NCBI GenBank assembly: GCA_012862575.1
Contig: BLSF01000077.1
Coordinates: 114,462-178,461 of the forward strand
From: Parietichytrium sp. I65-24A
Lineage: Eukaryota > Sar > Bigyra > Thraustochytrida > Thraustochytriidae
DNA length: 64,000 nucleotides
Reading direction: 5' to 3'
The notes beneath the pieces are model-generated. The model was not told the DNA's origin and searched no databases. It worked only from the letters and a program-made list of their open reading frames with translations. Both the position numbers and the translations under genes were made by a program. Shown in pieces: positions 8,396 through 19,803 of the stretch (the first letter of the stretch is position 1; each line of letters starts with the position of its first letter).

Positions 8396-9449
8396 CCAAG
8401 TCAGAACGGTGGAGGACCGAACTCTTGACCTGTTTTTCGAGTGGCGTTGAGTTAGAATTCGTAATGCAGAGCTATCCCTTCGCCACTGTGGCACAGTGTA
8501 CATCAGTGAACGAACGCACCGCATGAGTGAAATGTGACGGCCTGCTGGAAGTGTTGGAAGGATGCATGACTGTGAATCCAAACCCCGCTCATACTCTTTG
8601 TTCTTTTAAGTATAGAGTGAAAAATGTAATGGATCGAAACAAAACTTGCAATGTTCAATTCTTTTAGAACATTGACTGTTGCAATGACCGTGTATGAAAA
8701 TAAATCAAAATAAAACACACGAAGGAAACGCTTTCAGTTTGATCTTGATAATCTTTCAATCTGACCGAAACAATACAATAAACGTTAACTATTCAACAAT
8801 ACAATAAACGTTAACTATTCAACACAAAACCACTCACTCCTCGCGAAGCCTTTCAGTCCGGACCGCTACCTTAACGAAAACGGAGCATTTTCTATCGCTC
8901 GTAGTAGCAGCCGAAATCCCAAAACTTCCGAATTCCAAACTGCTCAAAGAAGAAGCTGCGTAGCTTCACTCGGGAATTTCTTTTGCGGTAAAGACTCATG
9001 CACATTCTCACGATCTCACGTTCTCACGTTCTTCCATTCCAAAGTATCCTATCTGTGACAAACAAAAAAACAAGCCTTCACACGTCCGAGAGTCTCTTGA
9101 TTGAAGCTTCACAATGCGCTCGTGCGAGGAAGGGACGCAGGGACGCAGGGACGCGAGTTTCGAGTCCTGACGGTCGCAGTGTTCGCGGTAAGTAAATCAT
9201 GAAGGCAGTCGCAGTCGCATCCCGAATGCATTTGTGGCCCACGGCAAGGCGGACGGGCAGGTTCGAGACCGACTTTCTAGCGAACCGTCCGCCGGGAAGA
9301 GTGTGACAGTCTCTTCTTGTCTACTGTGAAAGGTGAGTCCTCGTGCTCACGGGCAGTCAGTCGGTCCATCGAAAGTTGTGCACAAAATGCAGATCGTGCA
9401 AAGCAGCAACACTTTCCGAATCGAGAGTTGCTATCAATGCAAATGAGAC
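8396..9449. repeat. 1.05-kb repeat, copy B
   Basis: Second copy of the block, continuing smoothly on its right side into unique sequence (GAGACTTTCGCTACGG). Its first 115 bp equal the partial copy at 7211-7325, so deleting 7326-8510 would give a seamless single locus. No gene is recognised inside. Confidence 0.85.
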
Positions 9450-10028
9450 TTTCGCTACGGCAGGTGTGCGAAATGTGTGAACGAGGAGTGTACTAATGCT
9501 TTCCATTGGATGAAAACGGGACCGACTTGGCCACTTGGGCTGCCGTGCCTCTATTCTATGTCAATGGACGATGGACGATGGACGATGGGAAGCTTTGGGA
9601 GAAATTGGTCGTGAATTCAAGTGGAGGGAGGCCGCTCCAGGTGGGCCAGCGGAATAGCTGTGGGTCGTGGAAGAGAGGGCTGGCCCCTTTTCGGTCAGAT
9701 CGGTCAAACGCAAAGCAAAGTGGGAGTTGCGAACGAGTGAGTGAGTAGACAAACAAAGACCGCAACAAGTCGAATGTGAATGAAAAGGCGTGCCTTCTTC
9801 TCATTTCGTTCAAGCAGACTTTTTGAGTCACCCTCCGTGGCACACAGATTGTAGTCCTGTGTGGGTGGTAGCAAGTTGAGAGAAACTGGGATCCTGACGG
9901 CGAGCAATTTGCGCAAGCAGTTCGCCATTCGAAGAAAATATATTTTCGTCAGTCCCCAAATTGCAAGAGCGCCTCGGGCCAAACGGAGCTGTGACAGCTG
10001 TGATCGTGGAACTGGAACCGCGTAGAAG
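9450..10028. other. Intergenic region upstream of the subtilase gene
   Basis: No gene is visible in these 580 bp. It contains a short ATGGACGATGGACGATGG repeat near 9566-9590 and presumably the promoter and leader of the protease gene. Confidence 0.5.
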
Positions 10029-11285
10029 ATGAAGTTTTCACTCAGTGTGCTCGCAGGCATTCTCGGGGCTGCGCTCGCTCAATCTCTAGAGCAGCCGACT
10101 CAACCCACCACTTTCTTTGGTCGAAGGCTTGTACAGACAGAACGCGGGACCTGGATCGAGAGTCACTACATCGCAACAGGAGAGAATGACACCATCTGCG
10201 AGGAGCTCAAGGAAGAGATTGAGGCTTGGAAGGCTGCTCGTCGAAACAAATTCCTACGTAGCGTCGGCGTCATCGACGATGACGAGAACACGACGGAAGC
10301 TCTTCAAGTTGATCTCTCTTGCTTTGTGCCGTTCAGCGGCCCTCAGGAGCTTGCAGAGTTTGTTGGAAACAGAACTGGGGTGCGTCGAGTAGAACAAGAC
10401 ATGCTTGTGCAGCTCTCGGCAAGCAGTCCTCTGAGCTGGGGCCTAAATCGCATTGACCAAGCAAACCTACCACTGTCCAGCGGAGTTGCTTATGACCCTG
10501 CTTACACGGGCAAAGGGGTCAACATTTATATTTTGGACACTGGCATAAGAACAGACCACTCCCAATTCGGCGGCCGAGCGTCATTGCAGTGGTCTGCTTA
10601 TTCCGAGGCAAATACGGATTTGAATGGTCACGGAACCCACTGTGCAGGTACAGCAGGCGGATCTTCGATTGGTGTTGCACCCGAAGCCACCATTATCGGT
10701 GTCAAGGTTCTTGACCAAAGTGGCTCCGGTAGCTACTCTGGGATAATCGCTGGAATTGCCTGGGTAGTCCAGAACCAAAAGACAAACTACAACGGCGAAT
10801 CGGCCGTAATCTCAATCTCTCTCGGAGGATCAAAGAGCTCTGCTGTGAACAAAGCTGTCAAAGCTGCCGCAAATGCCAAACATCTCGTCGCTGTTGCAGC
10901 TGGAAACGAGAACATGAACGCTTGCAAATTCTCGCCGTCCAGCGCAGGCGGAAAGGGAAATAAGAAAGGAGTTATAACCGTGGCAGCCTCCACGATCACC
11001 GACGCTCGAGCGAGCTTTTCCAACTATGGAAAATGTGTGGACATCTACGCTCCCGGCGAGAATATTCTTTCCGCGAGCATCAGCTCGGCATATTCTTATC
11101 GATGGATGAGCGGGACCTCAATGGCAGCTCCGCATATTGCAGGTGCGGCAGCCGTCTTTCTCGAAAAAAACAAGATGAGCGCTTCTGCTGCTCGCAAGAA
11201 TCTCTTCAAGTCTGCAGCCAGGCGGAAGATTTCGAACACGCGCTATTCCGGCAGCAACTACCTGTTGCAGATTCCTCAAAACTAA
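10029..11285 (+). CDS. Secreted subtilisin-like serine protease (S8A, proteinase K type)
   Basis: A 418-residue preproenzyme that cleaves proteins outside the cell or in the secretory system. Residues 1-17 are a signal peptide (MKFSLSVLAGILGAALA). An inhibitor-I9-like propeptide spans roughly 30-130, and the mature catalytic domain begins near 133. The catalytic triad is complete: Asp170 in YILDTGIRTDH, His201 in DLNGHGTHCAGTAGG, Ser364 in SGTSMAAPHIAGAAA, with oxyanion Asn293 in AVAAGNENMNA. Length and motif spacing match the fungal proteinase K group. The ATG at 10029 gives the signal peptide directly. The frame is uninterrupted. Secreted nutrition-related protease is the likely role for an osmotrophic or phagotrophic protist. 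Confidence 0.95.
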   Translation: MKFSLSVLAGILGAALAQSLEQPTQPTTFFGRRLVQTERGTWIESHYIATGENDTICEELKEEIEAWKAARRNKFLRSVGVIDDDENTTEALQVDLSCFVPFSGPQELAEFVGNRTGVRRVEQDMLVQLSASSPLSWGLNRIDQANLPLSSGVAYDPAYTGKGVNIYILDTGIRTDHSQFGGRASLQWSAYSEANTDLNGHGTHCAGTAGGSSIGVAPEATIIGVKVLDQSGSGSYSGIIAGIAWVVQNQKTNYNGESAVISISLGGSKSSAVNKAVKAAANAKHLVAVAAGNENMNACKFSPSSAGGKGNKKGVITVAASTITDARASFSNYGKCVDIYAPGENILSASISSAYSYRWMSGTSMAAPHIAGAAAVFLEKNKMSASAARKNLFKSAARRKISNTRYSGSNYLLQIPQN

Positions 11286-12261
11286 GCACAGGCCTCGCGC
11301 TCATGCTGCACTTTATGTCTCATCCTTATGTCACTTTTTCACATACATTTCAACTTCTCAACTGATATTTTTTGTACTCCGTTTCCGAAGCATTCATTTG
11401 GCCGGCATTGCGTCTCATACGTTCATTTGAGAAGCTCGCCTGTACTTTTCCTGAGCCGACTTGGGTTCCACACTCAAATTCTAGATTCCGAAGAAGACGA
11501 GACCCATGCTGCAAGTCGTCAAGGTGCATGTAATTTCCAACAACCACAATCGCATTTCATTTGTATTCGCAAAAGAAGAAAACCGTTCAAGCTGACAACA
11601 ACAAGACTCCGCACCAGTTCCAACTCCAATCAACATCGAAACCATCCAGCGCAATGCTCATCAATTCTCCCAACTCTCCAACCTCCAGACACTATACGCT
11701 ACGCCTACTACCCCACGGGCCAACCAATGCATACTTCCTCGCCCGCATCAGTTAGCATCCGCGACAAATAGTGTCCGCCGGCCGACCTACCATTTCGTCT
11801 ACCATGTGACTATCCCTTCCTCTAACTCCACTTCAGATCAACAGAACAAGACAGCTAAAGTAGCGAAAGAGAGACACACAGAGAAAGCAAAAAAAAAACT
11901 TCGTTGAACGCGTACACATAAACTATCAACGCCGTGTCTCTTGCGGCTGCTCCCACTGCAGTCTTGGCCAAGCAAATTGCGTTCCGCACGCAATCAGCGC
12001 ATACTGCAATCCGCATCGGCGTGCCGCTGTCTGCAAAAACCTGGGCGGGAAATCTGGGCGGGAGTTTGGGTGAATAACGCGAAGGACGCGAAGGACGAAG
12101 GACGGGAATTGGCAGCGCGGACTTGGGCTCGTGCTGGGTAAGCTCTTTTGACTGGTGTACATCGGGACAGCTTAAGAGTTTGAAGCGAGATTTGGTAGCG
12201 GTGTCGGTGTCGGTGGGAAATTTCATCGCTCACATTGAGGGTTTGTTTGTTACGGCTGAAG
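11286..12261. other. Intergenic region between protease and helicase genes
   Basis: No gene is supported. Overlapping short frames at 11328-11771 and on the minus strand at 11855-12233 show no domain. The next 200 bp hold a tandem duplication. Confidence 0.5.
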
Positions 12262-12465
12262 TCTGATTTTCCAGCGATAGTTTCACTGGGAGTCGATTCT
12301 GGGCATCAGGTTTGATCACAGCAGGCTGGAGTATCATTTTCATTGGGATTTGAGCAGAATTCGTGGACGGAACTCTGATTTTCCAGCGATAGTTTCACTG
12401 GGGCATCAGGTTTGATCACAGCAGGCTGGAGTATCATTTTCATTGGGAATCGAGCAGAATTCGTG
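12262..12465. repeat. Imperfect tandem duplication upstream of the PRP22 gene
   Basis: Copy 1 (12262-12365) and copy 2 (12374-12465) both begin TCTGATTTTCCAGCGATAG and end in GAGCAGAATTCGTG. Copy 2 lacks about 12 bp (AGTCGATTCTGG). The pair ends 74 bp before the helicase ATG, so it lies in the promoter or leader. Confidence 0.85.
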
Positions 12466-12539
12466 AAGTGTGAGCCATTCTGGAGTTGGGCGAGATCGTT
12501 TCGAGGACGGAACTCTGGAAGCTGCCTGGACGAGAGAAA

Positions 12540-15500
12540 ATGTCGGCAATGGATGAGCTGGAGCGCTTGGCTGTAGTTGCGAAGGTAACTCGCGAGCTCG
12601 AATCCCGACTAGGTCTGGGAGACGCTGTATTGGCGGAGTTTCTCGTCTTCACGGCTCGCGAATGCAACTCTGCTGGCGAGTTTGTCAAAAAGCTACAGGA
12701 GCAGGATGATTCTTTTCCCGTGCAATTGGCCCAAGACATCTATCAGGAGGCGAACGGCGGAGCAAACGCGGTGGCGAAAAACCTTACTGCGGACGGCCCG
12801 AACGCCAATCACGGAGCAGATTCTGGAGACACAGAGTCAGCACGGTTTCCCGGTCTTGCAATGAAAAACGCGGGGAAAGAAGACGCTGGGGAGAGGGCCG
12901 AGTCTTTAACGGAACGCAAGCTGAGGATGCTGCGCGAGAAACTAGAGTCAGAGAAGCGATCTGGAGGGAGTTCGCATGCGCCAATGTCTATGAAAAGACC
13001 GCGTGAAGTGGTGGAGTCGCAACCACTCGAGGGGAAGATTTACGAGGGCGTGGTTGCAAACGTGGTAGATTACGGCTGCTTTGTCGATCTTGACGGATTC
13101 CGTGATCCAAAGAGCAGGAATGGTAAAGTGTCTGGCTTGTTGCACAAAAATGAGCTCGCTAGTAACTTGGGCTCGAGGCATCCCAAAGACGTTGTCCATC
13201 GCGGAATGAAGGTTTTCGTCAAGGTGACGCGAGCTGGCTCTCAAATTCGCCTGTCCATGCGGGATGTAGATCAAAGAACTGGTCACGCTGTCAGCAGCAG
13301 ATACGACCAAGTAGGGTCTTACTCATCAACTGTGTCGGGAAGCACCTCGCAGTATTCTGGACGAGCTGGTGGAGCGAATGGCAGCTCAAATGGCCGCAAA
13401 AAGCTTCAACGAACTGAAGAAGAGTTGTGGGCAAACAATCAACTTATCAACAGTGGTATCCTACCCGTAGAGTCGTACCCAACCTTTGATGAAGAGGAAG
13501 GGCTGCTCGGCTACGAAGAAACGGAAGAAGCCATGGAGATCGAGAAACAAGATGAAGAGCCAGCGTTTTTGAGAGGTCAGACAGAGCTTTCCACGGAGCT
13601 CACGCAAGTGAAAATCACTAGAAACCCTGAAGGCTCGCTGCAACGCGCCGCTACAACCCAAGCGCAACTCACTAAAGAGAGGAGAGAGTTGCGCGCGATG
13701 CAGGAGCAACAGATGATAGACTCCATTCCCAAGAATCTCAACAGGCCCTGGCACGATCCAATGTCCGATGCCAAAGAGCGTAGTCTGGCTGCAGAGATTC
13801 GCGGCTTTGGGCTTCCGGGGTACGAGATGCCAGAGTGGAAAAAGCAGTCTATGGGAAACTCAGCTGGCTTTGGAATGGTTAGCAGCAAGTCAATTCAAGA
13901 GCAACGCGAGAACCTGCCCATTTACAAACTCAAAGAGCCACTCCTCAAGGCATTTATGGAGAATCAAATTCTCGTTGTAATTGGTGAAACTGGCTCTGGA
14001 AAGTCAACCCAAATGACCCAATACCTTGGCGAGATCGGATTCGCAGACCGTGGGATGATTGGGTGCACCCAGCCCCGCCGCGTGGCTGCAATGTCCGTAG
14101 CAAAGCGTGTGGCGGAGGAATACGGCTGTCAGGTTGGGCAAGAAGTGGGTTACACCATCCGCTTCGAGGACTGCACCGGCCCAGAAACTAAAGTGAAGTA
14201 CATGACTGATGGGATGCTTATGCGCGAGATTCTGATTGACAGCGAGCTGAAAAGATACTCTTGCATCATCTTGGATGAAGCCCATGAGCGCACAATTCAC
14301 ACCGACGTGTTGTTCGCGCTGCTTAAAGGTTTACTAAAGCGCCGCAAGGACTTTCATCTCATCGTGACGAGTGCCACCTTGGACGCAGACAAGTTTTCTG
14401 CTTACTTTTATAGCTGCCCCATCTTTACCATTCCTGGGAGAACGTATCCAGTTGAGATCATGTACACCAAGGAGCCGGAGTCAGATTACCTTGACGCGTC
14501 GCTTGTGACCGCCATGGAAATTCACCTGAACGAGCCCGCTGGGGACATTCTGTTGTTTCTCACAGGACAAGAGGAGATCGACACGGCCTGTGAGATTTTG
14601 TATTCTCGGATGAAAGCACTAGGCTCCAAGGCGCCAGAGCTAATTATTCTCCCGGCATACGGAGCACTTCCCTCAGAGATGCAAAGTCGTATCTTTGAGC
14701 CTGCTCCACCAGGCGCTCGCAAGATTGTCATCGCAACAAACATCGCCGAAGCCTCTATCACCTTGGACGGGGTATATTACGTTATTGACCCTGGCATGGC
14801 CAAGCAAAGTGTTTACAATGCAAAGATGGGAATGGATTCCTTGGTCGTCGTTCCGATATCTCAGGCATCTGCAAGGCAGAGGGCAGGTCGCGCAGGTCGC
14901 ACAGGGCCAGGAAAGTGCTATCGTCTGTACACCGAGATGGCGTTCAAGACCGAAATGCTTCCTACGTCCGTGCCGGAGATTCAGCGGACGAATCTCGCCA
15001 ATGTCGTGCTACAACTTAAAGCGATGGGAATCAATGACCTGCTCAACTTTGATTTCATGGACATGCCCCCGACTCAGACTCTTGTCGCGGCTATGGAAGG
15101 TCTGTATGCGCTCGGCGCACTGGATGAGGAAGGCCTTCTCACCAGGATCGGTCGAAAGCTTGCAAACTTCCCCCTGGATCCTATTCTCTCCAAAACACTT
15201 GTTGCCGGGGTTGAGCTGGGGTGTGCCGAAGAAGTCGTTACTGTAGTTGCAATGCTTAGTGTGGAAAACATCTTTTACCGTCCCAAGGAGAAGCAAGGAC
15301 AGGCCGATCAAAAGAAAGCCCGGTTTTCGCAACCGGAAGGAGACCACCTGACGCTTTTGAACGTTTACAACCGGTATAAAGATAACCATGGCTCCACAGC
15401 CTGGTGCAACGAGAACTTTATTCAGCACAGATCAATCAAGCGAGCGCAGGACATCCGAAAGCAGCTTGTTTCCATCTTGGAACGATACAAGATGCCAATC

Positions 15501-15878
15501 GAGTCATGCGGACGCAACTTCAAGGTTGTGCAGATGGCAATCGCGAGTGGGTTTTTCACCCATGTCGCGAAGCGCGACCCTCAAGAAGGTTATCGCACGA
15601 TTGTCGAGGGAACCCCGGTGTACATCCACCCAGGCTCCGCTCTATTTCAACGCAACCCCGAATATGTTCTCTACCATGAGTTGGTGATGACCACCAAAGA
15701 GTACATGCGCAACGTCATGGTTGTGGACCCTCGCTGGCTATTGGAGGTTGCCCCCGCGTTCTTCAAAAAATCCGATCCCAACAAGCTTAACAAGCGCAAA
15801 AAGATGGAGAAAATCGAACCCATGCATGACATGCGTCATCCAAAAGATGCTTGGCGACTCTCGAAACGCAAGGGTTGA
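12540..15878 (+). CDS. DHX8: PRP22/DHX8-type DEAH-box pre-mRNA splicing helicase
   Basis: A 1112-residue ATP-dependent RNA helicase. PRP22/DHX8 releases mRNA from the spliceosome after the second splicing step. Domain order: N-terminal helical region (about 1-80), charged linker, S1 RNA-binding domain (about 165-245, [19 protein letters not shown]), a linker with the family motif region, then the helicase core: GETGSGKST (about 481), [16 protein letters not shown] (about 577), SAT (about 609) and QRAGRAGR (about 780), followed by HA2 and OB-fold domains. The S1 domain distinguishes it from PRP2, PRP16 and PRP43. Length is normal (yeast 1145, human 1220). The frame extends 18 codons upstream from a TTG; the ATG at 12540 was chosen. 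Confidence 0.95.
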   Translation: MSAMDELERLAVVAKVTRELESRLGLGDAVLAEFLVFTARECNSAGEFVKKLQEQDDSFPVQLAQDIYQEANGGANAVAKNLTADGPNANHGADSGDTESARFPGLAMKNAGKEDAGERAESLTERKLRMLREKLESEKRSGGSSHAPMSMKRPREVVESQPLEGKIYEGVVANVVDYGCFVDLDGFRDPKSRNGKVSGLLHKNELASNLGSRHPKDVVHRGMKVFVKVTRAGSQIRLSMRDVDQRTGHAVSSRYDQVGSYSSTVSGSTSQYSGRAGGANGSSNGRKKLQRTEEELWANNQLINSGILPVESYPTFDEEEGLLGYEETEEAMEIEKQDEEPAFLRGQTELSTELTQVKITRNPEGSLQRAATTQAQLTKERRELRAMQEQQMIDSIPKNLNRPWHDPMSDAKERSLAAEIRGFGLPGYEMPEWKKQSMGNSAGFGMVSSKSIQEQRENLPIYKLKEPLLKAFMENQILVVIGETGSGKSTQMTQYLGEIGFADRGMIGCTQPRRVAAMSVAKRVAEEYGCQVGQEVGYTIRFEDCTGPETKVKYMTDGMLMREILIDSELKRYSCIILDEAHERTIHTDVLFALLKGLLKRRKDFHLIVTSATLDADKFSAYFYSCPIFTIPGRTYPVEIMYTKEPESDYLDASLVTAMEIHLNEPAGDILLFLTGQEEIDTACEILYSRMKALGSKAPELIILPAYGALPSEMQSRIFEPAPPGARKIVIATNIAEASITLDGVYYVIDPGMAKQSVYNAKMGMDSLVVVPISQASARQRAGRAGRTGPGKCYRLYTEMAFKTEMLPTSVPEIQRTNLANVVLQLKAMGINDLLNFDFMDMPPTQTLVAAMEGLYALGALDEEGLLTRIGRKLANFPLDPILSKTLVAGVELGCAEEVVTVVAMLSVENIFYRPKEKQGQADQKKARFSQPEGDHLTLLNVYNRYKDNHGSTAWCNENFIQHRSIKRAQDIRKQLVSILERYKMPIESCGRNFKVVQMAIASGFFTHVAKRDPQEGYRTIVEGTPVYIHPGSALFQRNPEYVLYHELVMTTKEYMRNVMVVDPRWLLEVAPAFFKKSDPNKLNKRKKMEKIEPMHDMRHPKDAWRLSKRKG

Positions 15879-16523
15879 TCTCATCACAAGCTAGCTAGGA
15901 ACCAGTCCATCTCACCCGTGAACTCTGCATGTTTTCGAGTTGCGCTCAGAAACTTAGAAAATATGAATGGCGCTTTACGTCGAATCTGATAACCAAAATA
16001 TTTTCATTGTAAATTTCGAATGAAATTAAAGAAAAAACGATTTCTTTAAATGCAGTTGTTTTCTAGCTCTCACCTCGCGCGGATGGGTGAGTGATTACCA
16101 CGTCTCCTTCCCGCATCAAAGGCATTCATAAGCATAGGCAACTTCCGCTGCATTTGCGGCAAAACATAATCCTATTTAAAGAAAACTCCGAATAACAATA
16201 ATTTAACCCACACTATTGACCGGCGAATCAAGTCCCAAGTCTCACACCCTCTCCTACCATGTACTTAAAAGCAAGATTATTTGAAAATATTTTATGAATT
16301 CAACGAAAAGGCGCCCTGTGCTCCCCCGGCCGACACTATCGCAGCCACCCGCTTTCATTGATAGAAGTTTTGTGAATGTTTGTGACGCACAAGATCACGA
16401 GTGTGAGCTGAGATGTGTGTAAGACAACAGTCCTGCACTGCCGCGACTCACAGCGCACTCTGTTCCATCGTCCATCGTCCATTTTCCATATAACTTGCAC
16501 GACTGCGCCGCTCCCTCTCTCTC

Positions 16524-16554
<31 letters not shown>

Positions 16555-16843
16555 CTCTTCCTGCAGTGCTCACGCTTGTGAGACGCACCAAGTGCACCGT
16601 GCCGCTCGCTAACCACGGAGCTCTGGTGCTCAGGTGCGGGTTTGGGTTTGTGCAAACTTGGAGTTTCAAAAAAGGAGAGACTAGTGACCCAGGTGGCCCT
16701 GGCGGAACATCTTTATCTTTTGGGCAGTGATTTCAAAGCAAGGGCAAAGGGCCCTCTTGTTGTCGCTGGAAGAGCAAGGCGGAGAATAGAGAGCGAGAGA
16801 TCTTTGGAAGTCGTGGTTCGATTTGTTGGGAAAGATTGGCAGG
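15879..16843. other. Intergenic region between helicase and PRPS-like genes
   Basis: No gene is visible. It is A/T-rich at 15950-16060 and includes a TCTA microsatellite at about 16518-16560. The last 280 bp presumably carry the promoter and leader of the PRPS-like gene. Confidence 0.5.
16518..16560. repeat. TCTA/CT microsatellite
   Basis: A run of CT dinucleotides leads into about seven TATC/TCTA tetranucleotides and then CT again. Intergenic simple repeat. Confidence 0.9.
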
Positions 16844-18175
16844 ATGTTGGCCTCGAATGTATGCCGTAGAGCACTTGCGGCGGGGACAAGGAGTGGCCTG
16901 AGGTTCTCGTCTTCGCAAAGCGCGGTGAATCGTGCGCTTCCAAGTACGTGGAAGCTCGGCGCGCTGGCATTTACTGGACTGGGAGTGCTTGCGGTTGGAG
17001 CTAGCGCAGCAAGGGCCGATGGCGAGCAGGGCAAACCCTCTGCAGAAAAGAAAAAAACAGTCATGACTTCTAGTTTCACCTACTTTAGCGCGAAAAAGCT
17101 CTCTGATCCGGACGATGTCAAGGTTTTCTCCGGAACTGGAAATCCCGAGTTGGCCAAAGATGTGGCCGAGTACCTCGGAGTGCGCCTCGGAGACGCGGAC
17201 ATTGGGCGATTCGCTGACGGAGAAGTAGCCATCAAGGTGAACGAGAATGTGCGTGGTAAGCATGTAATCTTGGTGCAAAGCTGCTGTCCGCCTGGACTTG
17301 ACGACGGCTTTATTGAGCTCTTGCTTCTCGTCTCCACAATGAGGCGTTCTTCCGCCAAGACGATCACAGTTGTAATGCCCTACGTGCCGTACGCGCGCGC
17401 GGACACGAAGATCGACATGCGATCTCCCATCGCTGCGCGGGACACGATGGAAATGCTATCAGTGATGGGCATGGACCGTCTTGTCGCCATCGACATGCAC
17501 GCCGGTCAGCAACAGGGCTTCTTGGGCCCTGCCGTCCCTTCCGACAACATTTCTGCAATCAAGGTCGGTGCTCTCTACTTTGCGGAGATGAAAGACTTGA
17601 GCTCTTCAAACTTGGTAGTGGTTGCCCCAAATGCAAAGGCAGTTCCACGGACAAAGGACTTTTGGAACGTTCTTATCCAGCGCGGATTTCCTGAGGCTCG
17701 ATTTGCAATGGCCCTCCGACAGCCTAATCTGGAGCAGCAGAACCGCAAGACGAGGATGTTCAAGAGTGTCTCGCCAAAGAACCAATCAGCCCCGCAGACT
17801 TCATCCCATGGCTACACCGTGGGCCCTGAGTACGAGGTCGTTGGCGATGATCATATCCAAGGAAGCGATGCTATCATTGTCCAGGACATTATTGACGGCG
17901 CCGAATCTTTGTGCAAAGCTGCCAAAGCACTAAAGGATGGCGGAGCTCGGCGCGTATTCGTATTCGCAACGCACGGGCTCTTTAGTGCGCAAGCTGTAGA
18001 CCTCATTGACAACTCGTGTATCGACAAGGTTCTCGTCTCAAACACGGTAGCTTGCGGTAAGGCTGGCAGATCTGAGAAGATCGAGTGGATTTCTGTTGCC
18101 CCCCTTCTCGCCGAGACAATACGCCGTATTTGTGAGAAGGAGTCTCTCTCTCCCCTATTCAAGCTGCCAGCATAA
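16844..18175 (+). CDS. PRPP-synthetase-like protein with altered active site
   Basis: A 443-residue member of the ribose-phosphate pyrophosphokinase family. The N-terminus (about 1-75) adds a basic, Ser/Arg-rich leader (MLASNVCRRALAAGTRSG) and a hydrophobic segment (LGALAFTGLGVLAVGASAA), suggesting mitochondrial import and perhaps membrane anchoring. The fold is recognisable from VFSGTGNPELAKDVAEYLGV to the end (VMPYVPYARADTK, AIDMHAGQQQGF with the ATP-site His219, FATHGLFS, LAETIRRI). Three catalytic elements differ from active enzymes: SPDAGG is APNAKA (261-266), the Lys/Arg flexible loop lacks KxR (about 290-300), and the PRPP loop DDMxDTxGT is VQDIIDGAES (346-355). An insertion precedes this loop (about 300-335). 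This resembles the human PRPS-associated proteins, which are regulatory. Catalytic inactivity is inferred. Confidence 0.85.
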   Translation: MLASNVCRRALAAGTRSGLRFSSSQSAVNRALPSTWKLGALAFTGLGVLAVGASAARADGEQGKPSAEKKKTVMTSSFTYFSAKKLSDPDDVKVFSGTGNPELAKDVAEYLGVRLGDADIGRFADGEVAIKVNENVRGKHVILVQSCCPPGLDDGFIELLLLVSTMRRSSAKTITVVMPYVPYARADTKIDMRSPIAARDTMEMLSVMGMDRLVAIDMHAGQQQGFLGPAVPSDNISAIKVGALYFAEMKDLSSSNLVVVAPNAKAVPRTKDFWNVLIQRGFPEARFAMALRQPNLEQQNRKTRMFKSVSPKNQSAPQTSSHGYTVGPEYEVVGDDHIQGSDAIIVQDIIDGAESLCKAAKALKDGGARRVFVFATHGLFSAQAVDLIDNSCIDKVLVSNTVACGKAGRSEKIEWISVAPLLAETIRRICEKESLSPLFKLPA

Positions 18176-19803
18176 AATCCTTGTTTCCATCTTCTGTTTC
18201 TAGTGCATCCGACTGCATTCAAATTAGGATAAAGGTCTACAACTTCTTGACCATTTTCTTCTTCACAATTCGGCAAATTGAAGTACGCCACCCAATTACA
18301 CGAAATCACCATAAGCTCAAAATTGTGATGGCCTGCGTCACAAGTAGCGGAGTCACCTTTAAAAAAATAGTTAAAATCCTGAGCTCGAGCGAGAATTGCG
18401 ATCCTGAGCAACCCAAAGGCGGATCTAGACAGGGCACCAATCGCAGCACAGTTGCAAGGCATGCAAGACCCTTCCTCTGCCAACATCTATGTTCGCATAT
18501 TCGATTTCAGCTGACTGACAGCGAGTAACATTCACTGTCACCATCAGAAAATAAGAACACCATCATTGCATCACCATTTCCTTCCTAGTAGGGCTTTACC
18601 GAATTGATAGTGTGATAGTGTAGGAACGGAATGGTATGGCATCTACATCACTTTGGAAACGACTAGAATTTGTCCGGTGAATGGATTTACAGGTTCACAG
18701 ATTTTACTGTTTTTATACTGCTCTAAAAAATTAAAAATTGAACTTTGAACTTGGACTGTGAATCCACTGACAACACCGCGGCAGTGCCAGCACTATCAAG
18801 AAGAGCAATTTCGCTATTGTTTGGTCTTCGGAGCACAGTGAGTCGGGACGCTTGCAAATTCCAGAGCTCCCCGGGTTTGCGCCAAAGGAGGGATATGTGT
18901 TCTTACTGTCAAGCTGAATTAGACCTAGCTGAGAAATGACTGACAAGCCTGCCGTCGACGCTTGCTGCTGTGCTTTCCAACGCTGAAAGTGTGTCGTCCG
19001 TCAAGGGAGGAATCTGTCCGATGTTCATTGAAGCCTCCTCAGAAGAATGCTAATTTTTAGACTTGAAGCTGCAGGAATTCGTACTGATGGTTGTCGAAGT
19101 ATTAATTCGTAGCGCTGTTGTGCAGTGACTCTTTTCACAGCAGAAGCTTGCTGCGCAACCAGGAGTTTGCATTTGCTGTGCAACCGGAATTCGGAAGTTT
19201 GCATTTGCAAGGTGTCTCTCAGGCGACACTCCAATTAAAAAAATTCACGCTGCTACCTTTCGAATTCGGACCGTGAAATAACCGTACCCTGAGAGTGGCC
19301 ATCCATCACGATTGCACGGTTGAAAAACTGCAGAATTCAAAGAGCGTGATACAATACCTCCCGCCCTGTTCAACTTGAGTCTTAGACGGGAGAGAGAGAG
19401 ATTGTATTAGTTGTACCAGGTTTGTCGGTTGAGATGCTAAGTTTTCCTTTCATGGCCCAGCTTGCGTGCTTTTGAGTCAATACTGTGGCAATAAATTGCC
19501 CTCTCACAGCGCATTCTCAGTATAGCAAGTCTTCCCGTGGACACGAGTAGAACTTCAGCCGGACCTCCGGCCGCCATTTCAAGCTACAGAAAAGCAGGCG
19601 ATCCTATCAGATAGGTTGAACCTCGGTCCCAAGCTAGAAACAGACATCTATGCTCTCGGAATGTCAAGTGTGGTGCATTCACTGTGATTTTTGAGAGCGG
19701 ATCTCCTGGGCAGCAAGAGCAGCGCGAAAGCTGCAGCTGCAGCCGCAGGCGAAGGGAGCAGCTATCTTGATTGGTCGAAGGCAGGACTCGCTTACGCGGC
19801 GAG
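18176..19803. other. 1.6-kb intergenic region
   Basis: No gene is supported on either strand. Short frames have no domains. It contains a GAGAGAGAGAGATTG stretch near 19390 and several T/A-rich pieces. The promoter of the membrane-protein gene presumably lies at its right end. Confidence 0.5.

Noticed and set aside
7943-9195. A repeated 65-codon frame in copies A and B of the 1-kb repeat.
   Set aside because: Conservation only reflects the two near-identical copies; no domain and no independent evidence of coding.
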